Source: Saccharicrinis sp963667815
Lineage (GTDB): Bacteria > Bacteroidota > Bacteroidia > Bacteroidales > Marinilabiliaceae
Direction: 5' to 3' (one strand)
Assembly (NCBI GenBank): GCA_963667815.1
Contig: OY764021.1
DNA length: 64,000 nt
Position numbers and translations under genes: made by a program. Each line of letters opens with the position of its first letter. Position 1 is the stretch's first letter. Shown here piece by piece: positions 18,879 to 27,725 of the stretch. A model generated the notes under the pieces. The model saw only the letters and a program-made list of their open reading frames with translations. It was not told where the DNA came from and searched no databases.

Positions 18879-20000
18879 CTAAAAAGTCTTTTTATAACAA
18901 CGTTTTCTTTTATGTTGAATATGATCAAATGATTTCCACATTTGAATGGCGACATGATTATTCTCTAACATTCCGGTTGTTTCAACATATTTAACGCCAT
19001 CACTGTTAGCAGTATTCCACAATTCGTTCATCAAAAGTGATGTTAATCCTAATTTTTGTAATTCAGGTCGCACTCCTGTAAGCATCAAGTCCATTTCTGT
19101 TGGCTTATCTAATGCTTTTTTCAAGTGCCACCAACCAAAAGGTAATAATTTCCCTTTAGCTTTTTGTAGTGCTTTTGATAATGAAGGTAGTGCTACAATA
19201 AAACCAGCAAGTTGCTGTTCTTTATCCAAAACTATTTTTACATATCTTGGATTTATGGATGGAAAAAATTTATCAATATAAAAATTCACCAATCTATCAG
19301 GCAATTTAAATGTTCCGAATAATCCAACAAAAGCATCATTAAAAACATTAAAAATCATTTCTCTATATGGTTCCAACTCACTGGTACTTTTAAAGTTCAT
19401 TACAGTTAAACCATAACGTCGTTTAATCATATCAGCTACTTTAAATGCTTTTTCTGGTAAAGCATCCGGAAAAGTTATCCTAAATTCAAGCCAATCAATT
19501 TCTTTTTCATATCCCAAGGATTCAAAATGAGTTTTATAATACTCAAAATGATAATCACTTGCCATACAAGGAAGATATTCATGACCTTCAATAAGTACAC
19601 CGGAATGATCGAGGTTAGAAAAACCCAATGGCCCCATTACTCCAACCATGCCTTTTGACTTCAAATAACTTTCTGCAGTTTCAAAAAGCGCTTTAACAAC
19701 CTCAGCATCATCAATAAACTCAACTCTTGTTATACGCCCTATTTTCTCACCTATTTTTTCAATCCAAAGGCCATTAACAATAGCTCCAATTCTACCTACA
19801 ACTTTACCTTCTTTATAAGCTAACCAAAACTTAGCTTCACAAAAATCAAAAGATGGATTTTTCTCTGGTGTAATTGAACTTAACTCATCTGCCTTTAAAG
19901 GTGGAACCCAATATTTATTGTTTTTATATAATTGGTATGGTAATTCAACAAACTTCTTTCTTTGCGCCTGATTTACTACCTCTTCGACTTGAACATTCAT
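18879..20000 (-). CDS. GNAT-like acyltransferase family protein
   Basis: A 373-residue protein with an N-terminal region starting VNQAQRKKFVELPYQLYKNNKYWVPP, then FCEAKFWLAYKEGKVVGRIGAIVN near 53 and GPLGFSNLDHSGVLIEGHEYLPCM near 124. The C-terminal GNAT-like domain has LMLTGVRPELQKLGLTSLLMNELW near 305 and YVETTGMLENNHVAIQMWKSF near 333. Both halves have the acetyl-CoA-fold strand pattern, so it may be a double GNAT protein. Close relatives are annotated generically in Bacteroidota and the substrate is unknown. It is a single-gene unit with its own terminator. Confidence 0.8.
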   Translation of the reverse strand: MNVQVEEVVNQAQRKKFVELPYQLYKNNKYWVPPLKADELSSITPEKNPSFDFCEAKFWLAYKEGKVVGRIGAIVNGLWIEKIGEKIGRITRVEFIDDAEVVKALFETAESYLKSKGMVGVMGPLGFSNLDHSGVLIEGHEYLPCMASDYHFEYYKTHFESLGYEKEIDWLEFRITFPDALPEKAFKVADMIKRRYGLTVMNFKSTSELEPYREMIFNVFNDAFVGLFGTFKLPDRLVNFYIDKFFPSINPRYVKIVLDKEQQLAGFIVALPSLSKALQKAKGKLLPFGWWHLKKALDKPTEMDLMLTGVRPELQKLGLTSLLMNELWNTANSDGVKYVETTGMLENNHVAIQMWKSFDHIQHKRKRCYKKTF

Positions 20001-20226
20001 TTTTCTACAATTGGATTATGGGCACGAAAATAACTAAAAAAAATAAACTTGTATGCACATTTTAATCTGCTCACTTCCCTTTTTACAAAAATCTGGTTAA
20101 ATTATAAAAATAGTATGTTTGAATCCTTAATAAATAATATTTTACTATGAGAAATGTTATTGTTTTAGTGATATATAAAAAAGAAATTTGATAAAACAGA
20201 TAGTACACTTATAAACAAATTACAAT

Positions 20227-20751
20227 ATGGGAAAAGTTGGTATTTTTTATGGTCCTGAAAAAGGAAGTGTTGGTAAAGTTGCTGAATTAATTGCAAATAT
20301 TTTCGGCAAAAATAATGCTGACCTTATTCTTGTAAAGGACTGTGATGCAAAAACAGTAAACCAATACGACAAAATAATATTCGGTATATCCACCATAGGA
20401 ACTTCCAATTGGGATTCTGAACATACAGATACCGACTGGGATATATTTTTCACTCACCTTTCAGAAATTGAATGGAACAATAAATCTGTTGCCATATACG
20501 GATTAGGTGATCATATTAATTATCCGGAACATTTTGTTGATGCAATTGGATGGTTATATGAAAAACTTAAACCTCTTAAGGCAAACATTGTAGGTTTTTG
20601 TAATACTGAAGACTATGATTTTAATGAATCAGAGGCAATTGTGGACGGAAAATTCGCCGGATTACCTCTTGATGAAGATTATGAAAGTGATAAAACTGAA
20701 GAACGATTAACCCAATGGATTAATATACTTCAGAAAGAAAATGGCTATTAA
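20227..20751 (+). CDS. Flavodoxin
   Basis: A 174-residue long-chain flavodoxin, a cytosolic FMN protein that carries low-potential electrons. The phosphate-binding loop region IFYGPEKGSVGKVAE is near residues 7-20 (a Gly-Ser variant of the usual TxTGxT), GISTIGTSNWDSEHTDTDW near 56-74 covers the first flavin-contact loop, and IYGLGDHINYPEHFVDAIGWLYEKL near 94-118 the second. It sits close to an aminotransferase and a 2-oxoacid:ferredoxin oxidoreductase operon, which uses comparable low-potential carriers, but it has its own terminator just downstream. Confidence 0.93.
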   Translation: MGKVGIFYGPEKGSVGKVAELIANIFGKNNADLILVKDCDAKTVNQYDKIIFGISTIGTSNWDSEHTDTDWDIFFTHLSEIEWNNKSVAIYGLGDHINYPEHFVDAIGWLYEKLKPLKANIVGFCNTEDYDFNESEAIVDGKFAGLPLDEDYESDKTEERLTQWINILQKENGY

Positions 20752-20758
20752 TTATACA

Positions 20759-20790
20759 TAAGGATTCTATATAATCATATAGAATCCTTT
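20759..20790 (+). terminator. Intrinsic terminator after flavodoxin gene
   Basis: AAGGATTCTATA/TATAGAATCCTT stem with short loop and T-run. Confidence 0.8.
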
Positions 20791-20943
20791 ATAAACATCA
20801 TGTATATACTATATACATTACTTTAATAACGATTAAAGTTACAATCTATTTTACCTGAATATATAATGATTGATTATTACCCCTATCATTATTTATTGTT
20901 CATCTAGAATGTAAAATTGTTTTTACCCTTAAAATCAAAAGTC

Positions 20944-22266
20944 ATGATGGACACCGAACATAAAACATTAATAGATCCGGAAATTGTAAAATCTACACTT
21001 GAGCATAAAAACATTTCTGATCTGGGTCACTCTACTATTAGAGAAGTTGTTACTATCGTAAATGAAATTGAAGATAGAACCGGAGAAAAATTTATTCGGA
21101 TGGAAATGGGTGTTCCCAGTCTTCCTCCCTGTCCCATAGGAGTTAAAGGTGAAATTGATGCACTTAAAAAAGGGGTAGCCTCAAAATACCCAATGCTCGA
21201 AGGAGTTCCTATTTTTAAATCAGAAGCAAGTCGTTTTGTTAAAGCCTTTATGAATATAGATGTTGCCCCTGCTGGTTGTATTCCTACCGTTGGATCAATG
21301 CAAGCAAGCTATGCCCTATTCATGGGAATATCTAAAATATGGCCCCAAAAAGACACTATATTATTTATTGATCCAGGTTTCCCTGTTCAAAAAATACAAT
21401 TGGAAGTTTTGGATATTAAACATGAAACATTTGATGTATTTCACTTTCGAGGAGAAAAATTAAGGGATAAATTAGAAAGTTATCTTGTCAAGGATAATAT
21501 TTGTGCTATTGTGTATTCAAATCCGAACAACCCAACATGGATCTGCTTCCATGAAGATGAATTACAAATCATAGGAGAACTTGCTAACCAATACAATACA
21601 ATAGTAATTGAAGATTTGGCCTACTTTGGAATGGATTTCAGAACAGATATATCAGTACCGTACGAACCGCCTTACCAACCAACTGTGGCCAGATACACAG
21701 ATAATTTTGCATTGTTAATATCTAGTTCTAAGGTATTTTCATATGCAGGACAACGTTTAGGAACGTTGTGTATATCGAACAAATTATTCGATTCTTATTT
21801 TGAATCATTAAAAATAAGGTTTGGAAAAGGTAATTTTGGGCGTGTAATTGTAGGAAGATTACTATATTCGCTCTCCGCTGGCGCAAGTCATTCTGCTCAA
21901 TATGCAATTGCAGCAATGTACAAAGCCGCCTGCGACGGCAAATTGAACATCGTAAAAGAGGTAAAAGAATATGGCATTAGGGCCAGGTTAATGAAAGAAT
22001 TATTCGTAAAGTATGGATTTTCTATTATTTACGATATGGATATTGACACTCCCATTGCTGACGGATTTTATTTTACAATAGGTTATCCCGGATTCACAGG
22101 AGGTGAATTGTTGGAAAAACTATTGTGTTATGGAATCAGTGCCATTGCACTAAAAAATACTGGCAGTGAAAAAGAAGGGTTAAGAGCTTGTGTTTCTCAT
22201 ACCGAGCAAAGCCGATTCCCAATTCTAGAGGAGCGATTAAAATTGTTTGCTCAAAGTCTTCATTAA
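20944..22266 (+). CDS. PLP-dependent aminotransferase (class I/II)
   Basis: A 440-residue fold-type I aminotransferase counted from the ATG at 20944; an upstream in-frame TTG at 20917 is less likely. Visible: substrate/PLP loop GVPSLPP, PTVGSMQASYALFMG near 118, YSNPNNPTWICFHEDEL near 189 (Asn contact with PLP), EDLAYFGMDF near 219 and the Schiff-base lysine in LISSSKVFSYAGQRLG near 261. The substrate cannot be assigned. It lies just upstream of the 2-oxoacid:ferredoxin oxidoreductase genes on the same strand. A transaminase feeding 2-oxoacids to that enzyme would make metabolic sense, but the 180-base gap argues for separate promoters. Confidence 0.92.
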   Translation: MMDTEHKTLIDPEIVKSTLEHKNISDLGHSTIREVVTIVNEIEDRTGEKFIRMEMGVPSLPPCPIGVKGEIDALKKGVASKYPMLEGVPIFKSEASRFVKAFMNIDVAPAGCIPTVGSMQASYALFMGISKIWPQKDTILFIDPGFPVQKIQLEVLDIKHETFDVFHFRGEKLRDKLESYLVKDNICAIVYSNPNNPTWICFHEDELQIIGELANQYNTIVIEDLAYFGMDFRTDISVPYEPPYQPTVARYTDNFALLISSSKVFSYAGQRLGTLCISNKLFDSYFESLKIRFGKGNFGRVIVGRLLYSLSAGASHSAQYAIAAMYKAACDGKLNIVKEVKEYGIRARLMKELFVKYGFSIIYDMDIDTPIADGFYFTIGYPGFTGGELLEKLLCYGISAIALKNTGSEKEGLRACVSHTEQSRFPILEERLKLFAQSLH

Positions 22267-22448
22267 CTACCGTCGAAAAGAAAAAAAGTAGTAGTTCTTA
22301 TTAAAATTTTATTTTTGCGAACACAAAACGATAAGTTGTTTTATGTTCCAATGGGGTGTGATTTTTAACATATGATTAATATGACCCTCATCATAAATAA
22401 AACTAGCTTATTTGTATAAATTGCGGTTAAAATTTAAAAATTTAAATT

Positions 22449-22682
22449 ATGGCAAAAGCTAAAGGAGCGATAGTTGTTGATATTGAAAAATGCAAAGGAT
22501 GTAGTATTTGTGTATCAGCATGTCCCGCCCAGGTAATTAACTTAGCAGCCGAAGTAAATGATAAAGGTTATCATTATGCTTACATGGAAAATCCTGACAA
22601 TTGTATTGGCTGTGCAAATTGTGGTGTTGTATGTCCCGACACTTGTATTACTGTATACCGTGCTAAACCGGTAACGGCATAG
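22449..22682 (+). CDS. 2-oxoacid:ferredoxin oxidoreductase, 4Fe-4S ferredoxin-like (delta) subunit
   Basis: A 77-residue ferredoxin with two 4Fe-4S cluster motifs, CKGCSICVSACP near 17-28 and CIGCANCGVVCP near 54-65. It is the electron-relay subunit of the KorABCD/VorABCD type of enzyme and is the first gene of a four-gene plus-strand operon with the alpha, beta and gamma subunits. Confidence 0.95.
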   Translation: MAKAKGAIVVDIEKCKGCSICVSACPAQVINLAAEVNDKGYHYAYMENPDNCIGCANCGVVCPDTCITVYRAKPVTA

Positions 22683-22756
22683 CAAAAAATCGAGTAAAGA
22701 GTTTCTGCTTAACCAACCTTAGGTAAGTAGCAAATAAGAAAATAAATTTTAGACAA

Positions 22757-23842
22757 ATGAGAGAACTAAAATTAATGAAAGGAAATGAAGCCATTGCTGA
22801 AGCTGCCATCCGATGCGGAACTGACGGTTACTTCGGCTATCCTATTACTCCTCAAAGTGAAGTAATGGAGACCCTAATGGCTGAACAACCATGGAAGACA
22901 ACAGGAATGGTTGTTCTTCAAGCAGAAAGTGAAATAGCATCAATAAATATGGTATATGGAGGTGCCGGTTGTGGAAAAAGAGTAATGACCAGCTCCTCAA
23001 GCCCCGGAGTTAGTTTAATGCAAGAAGGATTAACTTATATTGCCGGAGCAGAACTTCCTTGTGTTGTCGTAAATGTGGTTAGAGGGGGTCCGGGATTAGG
23101 GACAATTCAGCCTGCTCAGTCAGATTATTTCCAAGCTGTAAAAGGTGGAGGTCATGGTGATTATAAATTAATTACCCTTGCTCCTGCTTCAGTACAAGAA
23201 ATGGCTGATTTTGTTGAGTTGGCTTTTGATTTAGCTTTTAAATACAGAAATCCTGCAATGATTTTATCTGATGGTGTGATTGGACAAATGATGGAGAAAG
23301 TTGAACTTAAACCTCAAAAGCCAAGAATGACTGAAGAAGAAATTATTGAAAAATATGGTGATTGGGCAACTACAGGTAAAACCAGAAACCGCAATAGAAA
23401 TATCATCACTTCTGTTGAACTTTCTTCAGAAAACATGGAGAACTTTAACCATAAACTTCAGGCTAAATACAAAAAAATGCAGGAAGAAGAAGTTAGGTAT
23501 GAGTCAATACAATGTGATGATGCTGAATATCTTTTAGTGGCTTATGGCTCAAGTGCTCGTATTTGTCAAAAAACAGTAGAGTTAGCCAGAGCTCAGGGAA
23601 TAAAATTAGGATTATTAAGACCTATCACATTATTTCCATTCCCAGATAAGGCTATTCATGAATTAGCTAAACAAACAAAAGGAATTTTAAGTGTAGAAAT
23701 GAGTGCCGGACAAATGGTTGAAGATGTAAAACTTGCAGTAAATGGTATTACACCTGTTGAACATTATGGACGTTTTGGAGGAATTATTCCTTCTCCTGCA
23801 GAAGTGTTTGAAGCGCTTAAAAGTAATTTTTTAGAAGGATAA
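22757..23842 (+). CDS. 2-oxoacid:ferredoxin oxidoreductase alpha subunit (KorA/VorB-like)
   Basis: A 361-residue alpha subunit (pyrimidine-binding Pyr/PP modules of thiamine-diphosphate 2-oxoacid oxidoreductase). Features: MKGNEAIAEAAIRCGTDGYFGYPITPQSEVMETL at 7-40, VLQAESEIASINMVYGGAGCGKRVMTSSSSPGVSLMQE at 53-91, and domain-II sequence EYLLVAYGSSARICQKTVELARAQGIKLGLLRPITLFPFP near 256-295. The complex oxidatively decarboxylates a 2-oxoacid to its CoA ester and reduces ferredoxin. Whether the substrate is 2-oxoglutarate or a branched-chain 2-oxoacid cannot be decided here. It is 4 bases from the beta gene. Confidence 0.94.
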   Translation: MRELKLMKGNEAIAEAAIRCGTDGYFGYPITPQSEVMETLMAEQPWKTTGMVVLQAESEIASINMVYGGAGCGKRVMTSSSSPGVSLMQEGLTYIAGAELPCVVVNVVRGGPGLGTIQPAQSDYFQAVKGGGHGDYKLITLAPASVQEMADFVELAFDLAFKYRNPAMILSDGVIGQMMEKVELKPQKPRMTEEEIIEKYGDWATTGKTRNRNRNIITSVELSSENMENFNHKLQAKYKKMQEEEVRYESIQCDDAEYLLVAYGSSARICQKTVELARAQGIKLGLLRPITLFPFPDKAIHELAKQTKGILSVEMSAGQMVEDVKLAVNGITPVEHYGRFGGIIPSPAEVFEALKSNFLEG

Positions 23843-23845
23843 GCC

Positions 23846-24607
23846 ATGGATATTAAAGAAATTATAAAAGAAGAAAATATAGTATACAAAAAAACTTCTG
23901 TTCTAACCAACAATGTAATGCATTATTGCCCAGGATGTACTCATGGGGTTGTGCACAAACTGGTTGCGGAAGTTATTGAAGAAATGGGTTTGCAGGAAAA
24001 GACTATTGGTGTTTCTCCTGTGGGTTGTTCTGTATTTTTATACGACTACATTGACATTGACTGGCAAGAAGCTGCCCACGGTAGAGCACCTGCCCTGGCT
24101 ACCGCAATCAAAAGATTGATGCCGGAAAAAATAGTTTTTACTTATCAGGGAGATGGTGATCTTGCTGCCATTGGAACTGCAGAAACAATTCATGCTTGTA
24201 ACAGAGATGAAAACATTGTAGTTATTTTTATCAACAATGGTATTTATGGAATGACTGGTGGTCAAATGGCACCAACCACACTTCCAGGTATGAAAGCTTC
24301 AACCTGTCCTTTCGGTAGAGAATCCGGACAAGATGGCCATCCTCTTAAAATTACAGAAATTGTAGCTCAATTACCAGGAACAACCTTTGTAACACGTCAG
24401 GCATGCCACACTCCAGCGGCAGTTAGAAAAACAAAAAAAATGCTTAAAAAGGCATTTGAAAATCAAATCAATAAAAGAGGAACTTCTTTTGTTGAGGTGG
24501 TTGCTACTTGTAATTCTGGATGGAAAATGTCTCCTGTAAAGGCTAATGAATGGATGGAAGAAAATATGTTTCCATTCTATCCATTGGGCGATATAAAAGA
24601 CATTTAA
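23846..24607 (+). CDS. 2-oxoacid:ferredoxin oxidoreductase beta subunit (KorB/VorA-like)
   Basis: A 253-residue beta subunit that binds thiamine diphosphate: CPGCTHGVVHKLVAEV near 28, GVSPVGCSVF near 55, HGRAPALATAIKRL near 78, and the TPP/Mg motif GDGDLAAIGTAETIHACNRDENIVVIFINNGIYGMTGGQMAPTT near 99-142. It ends with the CNSGWKMSP segment. It lies third in the operon and forms the active site with the alpha subunit. Confidence 0.95.
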   Translation: MDIKEIIKEENIVYKKTSVLTNNVMHYCPGCTHGVVHKLVAEVIEEMGLQEKTIGVSPVGCSVFLYDYIDIDWQEAAHGRAPALATAIKRLMPEKIVFTYQGDGDLAAIGTAETIHACNRDENIVVIFINNGIYGMTGGQMAPTTLPGMKASTCPFGRESGQDGHPLKITEIVAQLPGTTFVTRQACHTPAAVRKTKKMLKKAFENQINKRGTSFVEVVATCNSGWKMSPVKANEWMEENMFPFYPLGDIKDI

Positions 24608-24657
24608 GTTAAATTACCTATTGGGTATAATATTTACTCAATGTTAAATAAATCAAG

Positions 24658-25203
24658 ATGACAGAAGAAATTATTATAGCCGGATTCGGAGGACAAGGTG
24701 TACTTTCAATGGGTAAAATACTTGCTTATTCTGGAGTAATGCAAGATTTGGAAGTGTCATGGATGCCTTCTTATGGTCCTGAAATGAGAGGTGGAACAGC
24801 AAACGTTACTGTTATTTTAAGTGACGATAAAATTAGTTCTCCCGTTTTGCACGAATATGACACTGCGATTATTCTTAATCAGCAATCAATGGATAAATTT
24901 GAGTCGCATGTTAAACCTGGTGGAATTTTAATTTATGATGGTAATGGAATTACTCATCATCCACAAAGAAAAGATATTACTATTTACCGTATTGATGCAA
25001 CAGAAGAAGCTGCCAGAATGCGATCTGCTAAAACTTTTAACATGATCGTTCTTGGAGGTTATTTAAAGGTTAAACCAGTTGTTAAAATGGAAAATGTAAT
25101 AAAAGGTCTAAAAAAATCTCTTCCAGAAAGACATCATCATCTAATACCTATGAATGAAAAAGCAATTAACAGGGGTATGGAAATTATTAACAAGGTAGAA
25201 TAA
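24658..25203 (+). CDS. 2-oxoacid:ferredoxin oxidoreductase gamma subunit (KorC/VorC-like)
   Basis: A 181-residue gamma subunit with the POR gamma-domain start IIIAGFGGQGVLSMGKILAYSG, then WMPSYGPEMRGGTANVTVILSD near 38-60 (CoA-region motif) and AAIILNQ-like and NMIVLGGYLK blocks. It closes the operon, with a terminator at 25226-25258 following. Confidence 0.94.
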   Translation: MTEEIIIAGFGGQGVLSMGKILAYSGVMQDLEVSWMPSYGPEMRGGTANVTVILSDDKISSPVLHEYDTAIILNQQSMDKFESHVKPGGILIYDGNGITHHPQRKDITIYRIDATEEAARMRSAKTFNMIVLGGYLKVKPVVKMENVIKGLKKSLPERHHHLIPMNEKAINRGMEIINKVE

Positions 25204-25225
25204 ATTTTTCCCTTTTATATTTAAC

Positions 25226-25258
25226 AAAAGCGTATGGTAAAAATCATACGCTTTTTTG
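25226..25258 (+). terminator. Intrinsic terminator of the oxidoreductase operon
   Basis: AAAAGCGTATG-GTAAAAAT-CATACGCTTTT stem and T-run. Confidence 0.88.
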
Positions 25259-25412
25259 TTTATATTAAATTCCTGTATTATCTGACTATCAACCAACAAT
25301 AATATCAGGTTAGAAAAAGGTTGAAATTTTCCTTATTTTTTTTGCCTATACTATTGCAAAAACAAATATTTTTCCGATATTTGCATCGCCTTAAGAAAAA
25401 GGAACTAAAGGC

Positions 25413-25486
25413 GGTCCAGTAGCTCAGTTGGATAGAGCAACAGCCTTCTAAGCTGTGGGTCACAGGTTCGAATCCTGTCTGGATCA
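25413..25486 (+). tRNA. tRNA-Arg (UCU), copy 1
   Basis: A 74-nt cloverleaf: acceptor GGTCCAG/CTGGATC (one G-U), D-stem GCTC/GAGC, anticodon stem ACAGC/GCTGT around loop CTTCTAA (anticodon UCU, reads AGA/AGG), T-stem ACAGG/CCTGT with loop TTCGAAT, discriminator A. CCA is not encoded. A GATATTTGCATCGCC promoter-like element lies about 35 bases upstream. Confidence 0.97.
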
Positions 25487-25488
25487 CA

Positions 25489-25524
25489 AAAGCCTTACAA
25501 TCATTTGATTGTAAGGCTTTTTTT
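25489..25524 (+). terminator. Terminator of tRNA-Arg copy 1
   Basis: AAGCCTTACAATC/GATTGTAAGGCTT stem followed by T7. Confidence 0.88.
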
Positions 25525-25527
25525 ATA

Positions 25528-26212
25528 TCCCTAAGTTGCAATATAATCTACATTATTTTCCCTTTTTATCCTTTTATTCCACAATATTAGTACTGATATT
25601 TCCTCTTTTCATATTCGATTTCAATAGTAGAATACATGAATTAATTCATTAAAAATTACATTTAAATTATGCGTATATTTAAGTGATAACCTTAAGGATT
25701 ATTTACTGAAGTTCGAAATTATATTTATTTTAAAAATCAATTTCAAACTACACTTATGTAAAATTGAAAGTGAGTATTTTAGATGAAAATTAACATCCTT
25801 AGCAAATATTTTTCATTAACAGCACCGTTTATATTTCCATTACTTCATTGAGAGGAAAACCAACTTTTGATAATTCATAATTATGACTGATTTTGCTAAT
25901 TTTCAAATCCGATATTAATTTTTTTATATTTTTTTTGCTTTAGTTTTTAAGTTACCTATAGTACTTGGCCATTCGCTATGAGACACTGAAATTCCATTAC
26001 ACACATCTATTTGTTTCCTATTGACTATGAACATAAAAGCTACTCTATATTTCCTTCAATTTAAACCTAAAAATACTAGCAGTTATACTCAAAATTGAGT
26101 TTATCTCTATTATTTAAATAGAGACTAAACAAACATCTTCAAAGTATTTTTTCTTGCAGAAACAAAAAAAATTGCGATATTTGCATCGCCTTTGAAAAAA
26201 GGCATTAAGGAT
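25528..26212. other. Gene-free stretch between the two tRNA-Arg genes
   Basis: About 685 AT-rich bases with no supportable ORF, repeat or RNA that I can see. The only recognisable element is a near copy of the copy-1 upstream sequence (GATATTTGCATCGCCTT...GAAAAA) at about 26176-26202, the promoter region of tRNA copy 2. Confidence 0.6.
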
Positions 26213-26286
26213 GGTCCAGTAGCTCAGTTGGATAGAGCAACAGCCTTCTAAGCTGTGGGTCACAGGTTCGAATCCTGTCTGGATCA
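26213..26286 (+). tRNA. tRNA-Arg (UCU), copy 2; integration target
   Basis: Identical in sequence over all 74 positions to the copy at 25413. Its last 13 bases lie inside the 14-bp direct repeat that bounds the integrated element, so the 3' end of the functional tRNA is supplied by the element. The tRNA remains intact after integration. Confidence 0.97.
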
Positions 26287-26287
26287 C
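26274..26287 (+). other. attL core (14-bp direct repeat)
   Basis: CCTGTCTGGATCAC at the end of tRNA-Arg copy 2 is repeated exactly at 58041-58054. Flanking bases differ, giving the crossover core of the tyrosine integrase encoded 88 bases away. Confidence 0.9.
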
Positions 26288-26315
26288 AAAGGACTTCAAT
26301 CCAATAAAAAGCAGG

Positions 26316-26349
26316 AACCTTGTCAATGTCGTGACAAGGTTTTTTTTTG
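26316..26349 (+). terminator. Element-supplied terminator behind tRNA-Arg copy 2
   Basis: AACCTTGTCA-ATGTCG-TGACAAGGTT stem followed by T9, just inside attL. It replaces the original tRNA terminator, now displaced to 58071. Confidence 0.9.
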
Positions 26350-26374
26350 TCTTATCGGAAGATTTATCTGTTAA

Positions 26375-27529
26375 ATGAAATTACTTTTTTGGTTGGTTAA
26401 AAACAAAAAAAACTCAAAAGGTGATATTCCTATATATTGTCGTATAACTATTGATGGAAAAAGAACTGAGTTATTTACGGGTGTTTATATTAAAGAGAAT
26501 GAATTTGATTGTAAGAAAAAGCGTATAAAAGGCTCTACTGATATTGCGCAAAGTAAAAACAGAACGTTAGAGGATTTATCTCATAAACTATATAGTTATT
26601 ACTACAAAGAATCTTTAATAAGTGATTCACGGATTACTCCTGCGGATATAAAGAATAACTACTCTAAGAAACGTTTTGTAACAACGTATTTAAAAGACTT
26701 GTTACACGAATACAGAAACGAACATTATAAAATGTACAAGGACGAAGGTAAAGTAAACTTGTATAATCGTTATATCACCATATTTGAAACATGTTTAGAA
26801 AACCTAAATAAAGAGTATATAAAGATTAACGATTGTGACAAATACTTACTTGATGAACTAGCTTTTTATATGGTAAAACGTTTGGAGTATTCCCCATCAT
26901 ATACAAAAAAAGCCTTTGCCTATTTAAGATCGTGTTTTATATATGCGCTAAATCGACGATATACAAGAAAAATAATAATGATGAATTACAGGGTACCATA
27001 TAGGTCCATAAATGAAATTGTATATCTGGAAGAATTTGAAGTGCAAAAAATAGAAAATCATACTTTTCTGCCACACCTACAAAGAGTGGCAGATGCTTTT
27101 TTATTACAATGTTATACCGGATTAGCTTATGCTGATCTGGCACAACTCGATGCCTATCATCTGCAACAATATGGAGATAATGGTAAATGGATAAATATAA
27201 CCAGGAAAAAAGTAGAAGGAGCTGAATGTACCATCCCTGTAATTCAAAAGGCATGGAGTATTTTAAAAAAGTATGATTTTAAAATTCCATTACTTACAAA
27301 TCAGAAATATAATGAAGCATTGAAAAAAATTGCAAATGAGGTAGGAATAAGAAAGAATCTAACTACGCATGTAGGTAGAAAAACTTTTGGTACATTATTA
27401 CTAAATAAGGATGTGCCTATTGAAACTGTATCAACTTTATTAGGTCATTCAAATATAAAGATCACACAAAAACACTATGCTAAAGTTTTACATATGAAAA
27501 TAGCGAAAGACATTAGGCTAGTGATGTGA
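26375..27529 (+). CDS. Tyrosine recombinase/integrase
   Basis: A 384-residue Bacteroidota-type integrase. The N-terminal arm-binding domain is at 1-80 (KGDIPIYCRITIDGKRTELFTGVYI), the SAM-like core-binding domain at about 105-210, and the catalytic domain at 215-380. The box I region reads CYTGLAYADLAQL, where the usual first Arg is replaced, as in many Bacteroidota integrases. The remaining catalytic set is visible: Lys in ITRKKVEGAECTIPV, HVGRKTFGTLLL (His-Arg), LLGHSNIKITQKHYA (His and nucleophile Tyr near 371). Position 88 bases from attL supports its role in integration and excision. It is transcribed into the element toward the first palindrome array. Confidence 0.96.
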   Translation: MKLLFWLVKNKKNSKGDIPIYCRITIDGKRTELFTGVYIKENEFDCKKKRIKGSTDIAQSKNRTLEDLSHKLYSYYYKESLISDSRITPADIKNNYSKKRFVTTYLKDLLHEYRNEHYKMYKDEGKVNLYNRYITIFETCLENLNKEYIKINDCDKYLLDELAFYMVKRLEYSPSYTKKAFAYLRSCFIYALNRRYTRKIIMMNYRVPYRSINEIVYLEEFEVQKIENHTFLPHLQRVADAFLLQCYTGLAYADLAQLDAYHLQQYGDNGKWINITRKKVEGAECTIPVIQKAWSILKKYDFKIPLLTNQKYNEALKKIANEVGIRKNLTTHVGRKTFGTLLLNKDVPIETVSTLLGHSNIKITQKHYAKVLHMKIAKDIRLVM

Positions 27530-27534
27530 TTTTA

Positions 27535-27650
27535 CGACGTCATTATCGTGTCCGGATTTTTTTCTCGAGCTGCTGCAGGTGGAATAAATGACGTCATTTT
27601 AATCAGCTCGAGACAAAAAGCTTTACGCCAGTAAGTAAAAAATGACGTCA
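27535..27650. promoter_or_regulatory. TGACGTCA triplet array 1
   Basis: Three 8-bp palindromes at 27535-27542 (CGACGTCA, one mismatch), 27589-27596 and 27643-27650, exactly 54 bp apart. They are flanked by A- and T-tracts. The first spacer has TCCGGA at offset 16 and AGCTGCTGCAG at offset 33 from the palindrome start; the same two motifs occur at the same offsets in array 3. A CTCGAG lies in each spacer. The array sits between the integrase stop and the promoter of the ATPase/DUF4325 pair. Confidence 0.9.
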
Positions 27651-27656
27651 TTTTTA

Positions 27657-27664
27657 TATCTTTG
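27657..27664 (+). promoter_or_regulatory. TAnnTTTG promoter of the ATPase/DUF4325 pair
   Basis: TATCTTTG followed by C matches the Bacteroidota -7 box and lies 6 bases after the third palindrome of array 1. That palindrome would therefore cover the upstream part of the promoter, an operator-like placement. Confidence 0.6.
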
Positions 27665-27725
27665 CTAAAAAAAATTCCGATATTGAACCCGAAAACCTTT
27701 ATTTAGGTTTATTGTTATTATATTA

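Noticed and set aside
22449..25203. Naming the oxidoreductase as specifically 2-oxoglutarate or branched-chain type
   Set aside because: The subunit set fits both Kor and Vor enzymes; substrate-determining residues cannot be judged from the sequence alone.
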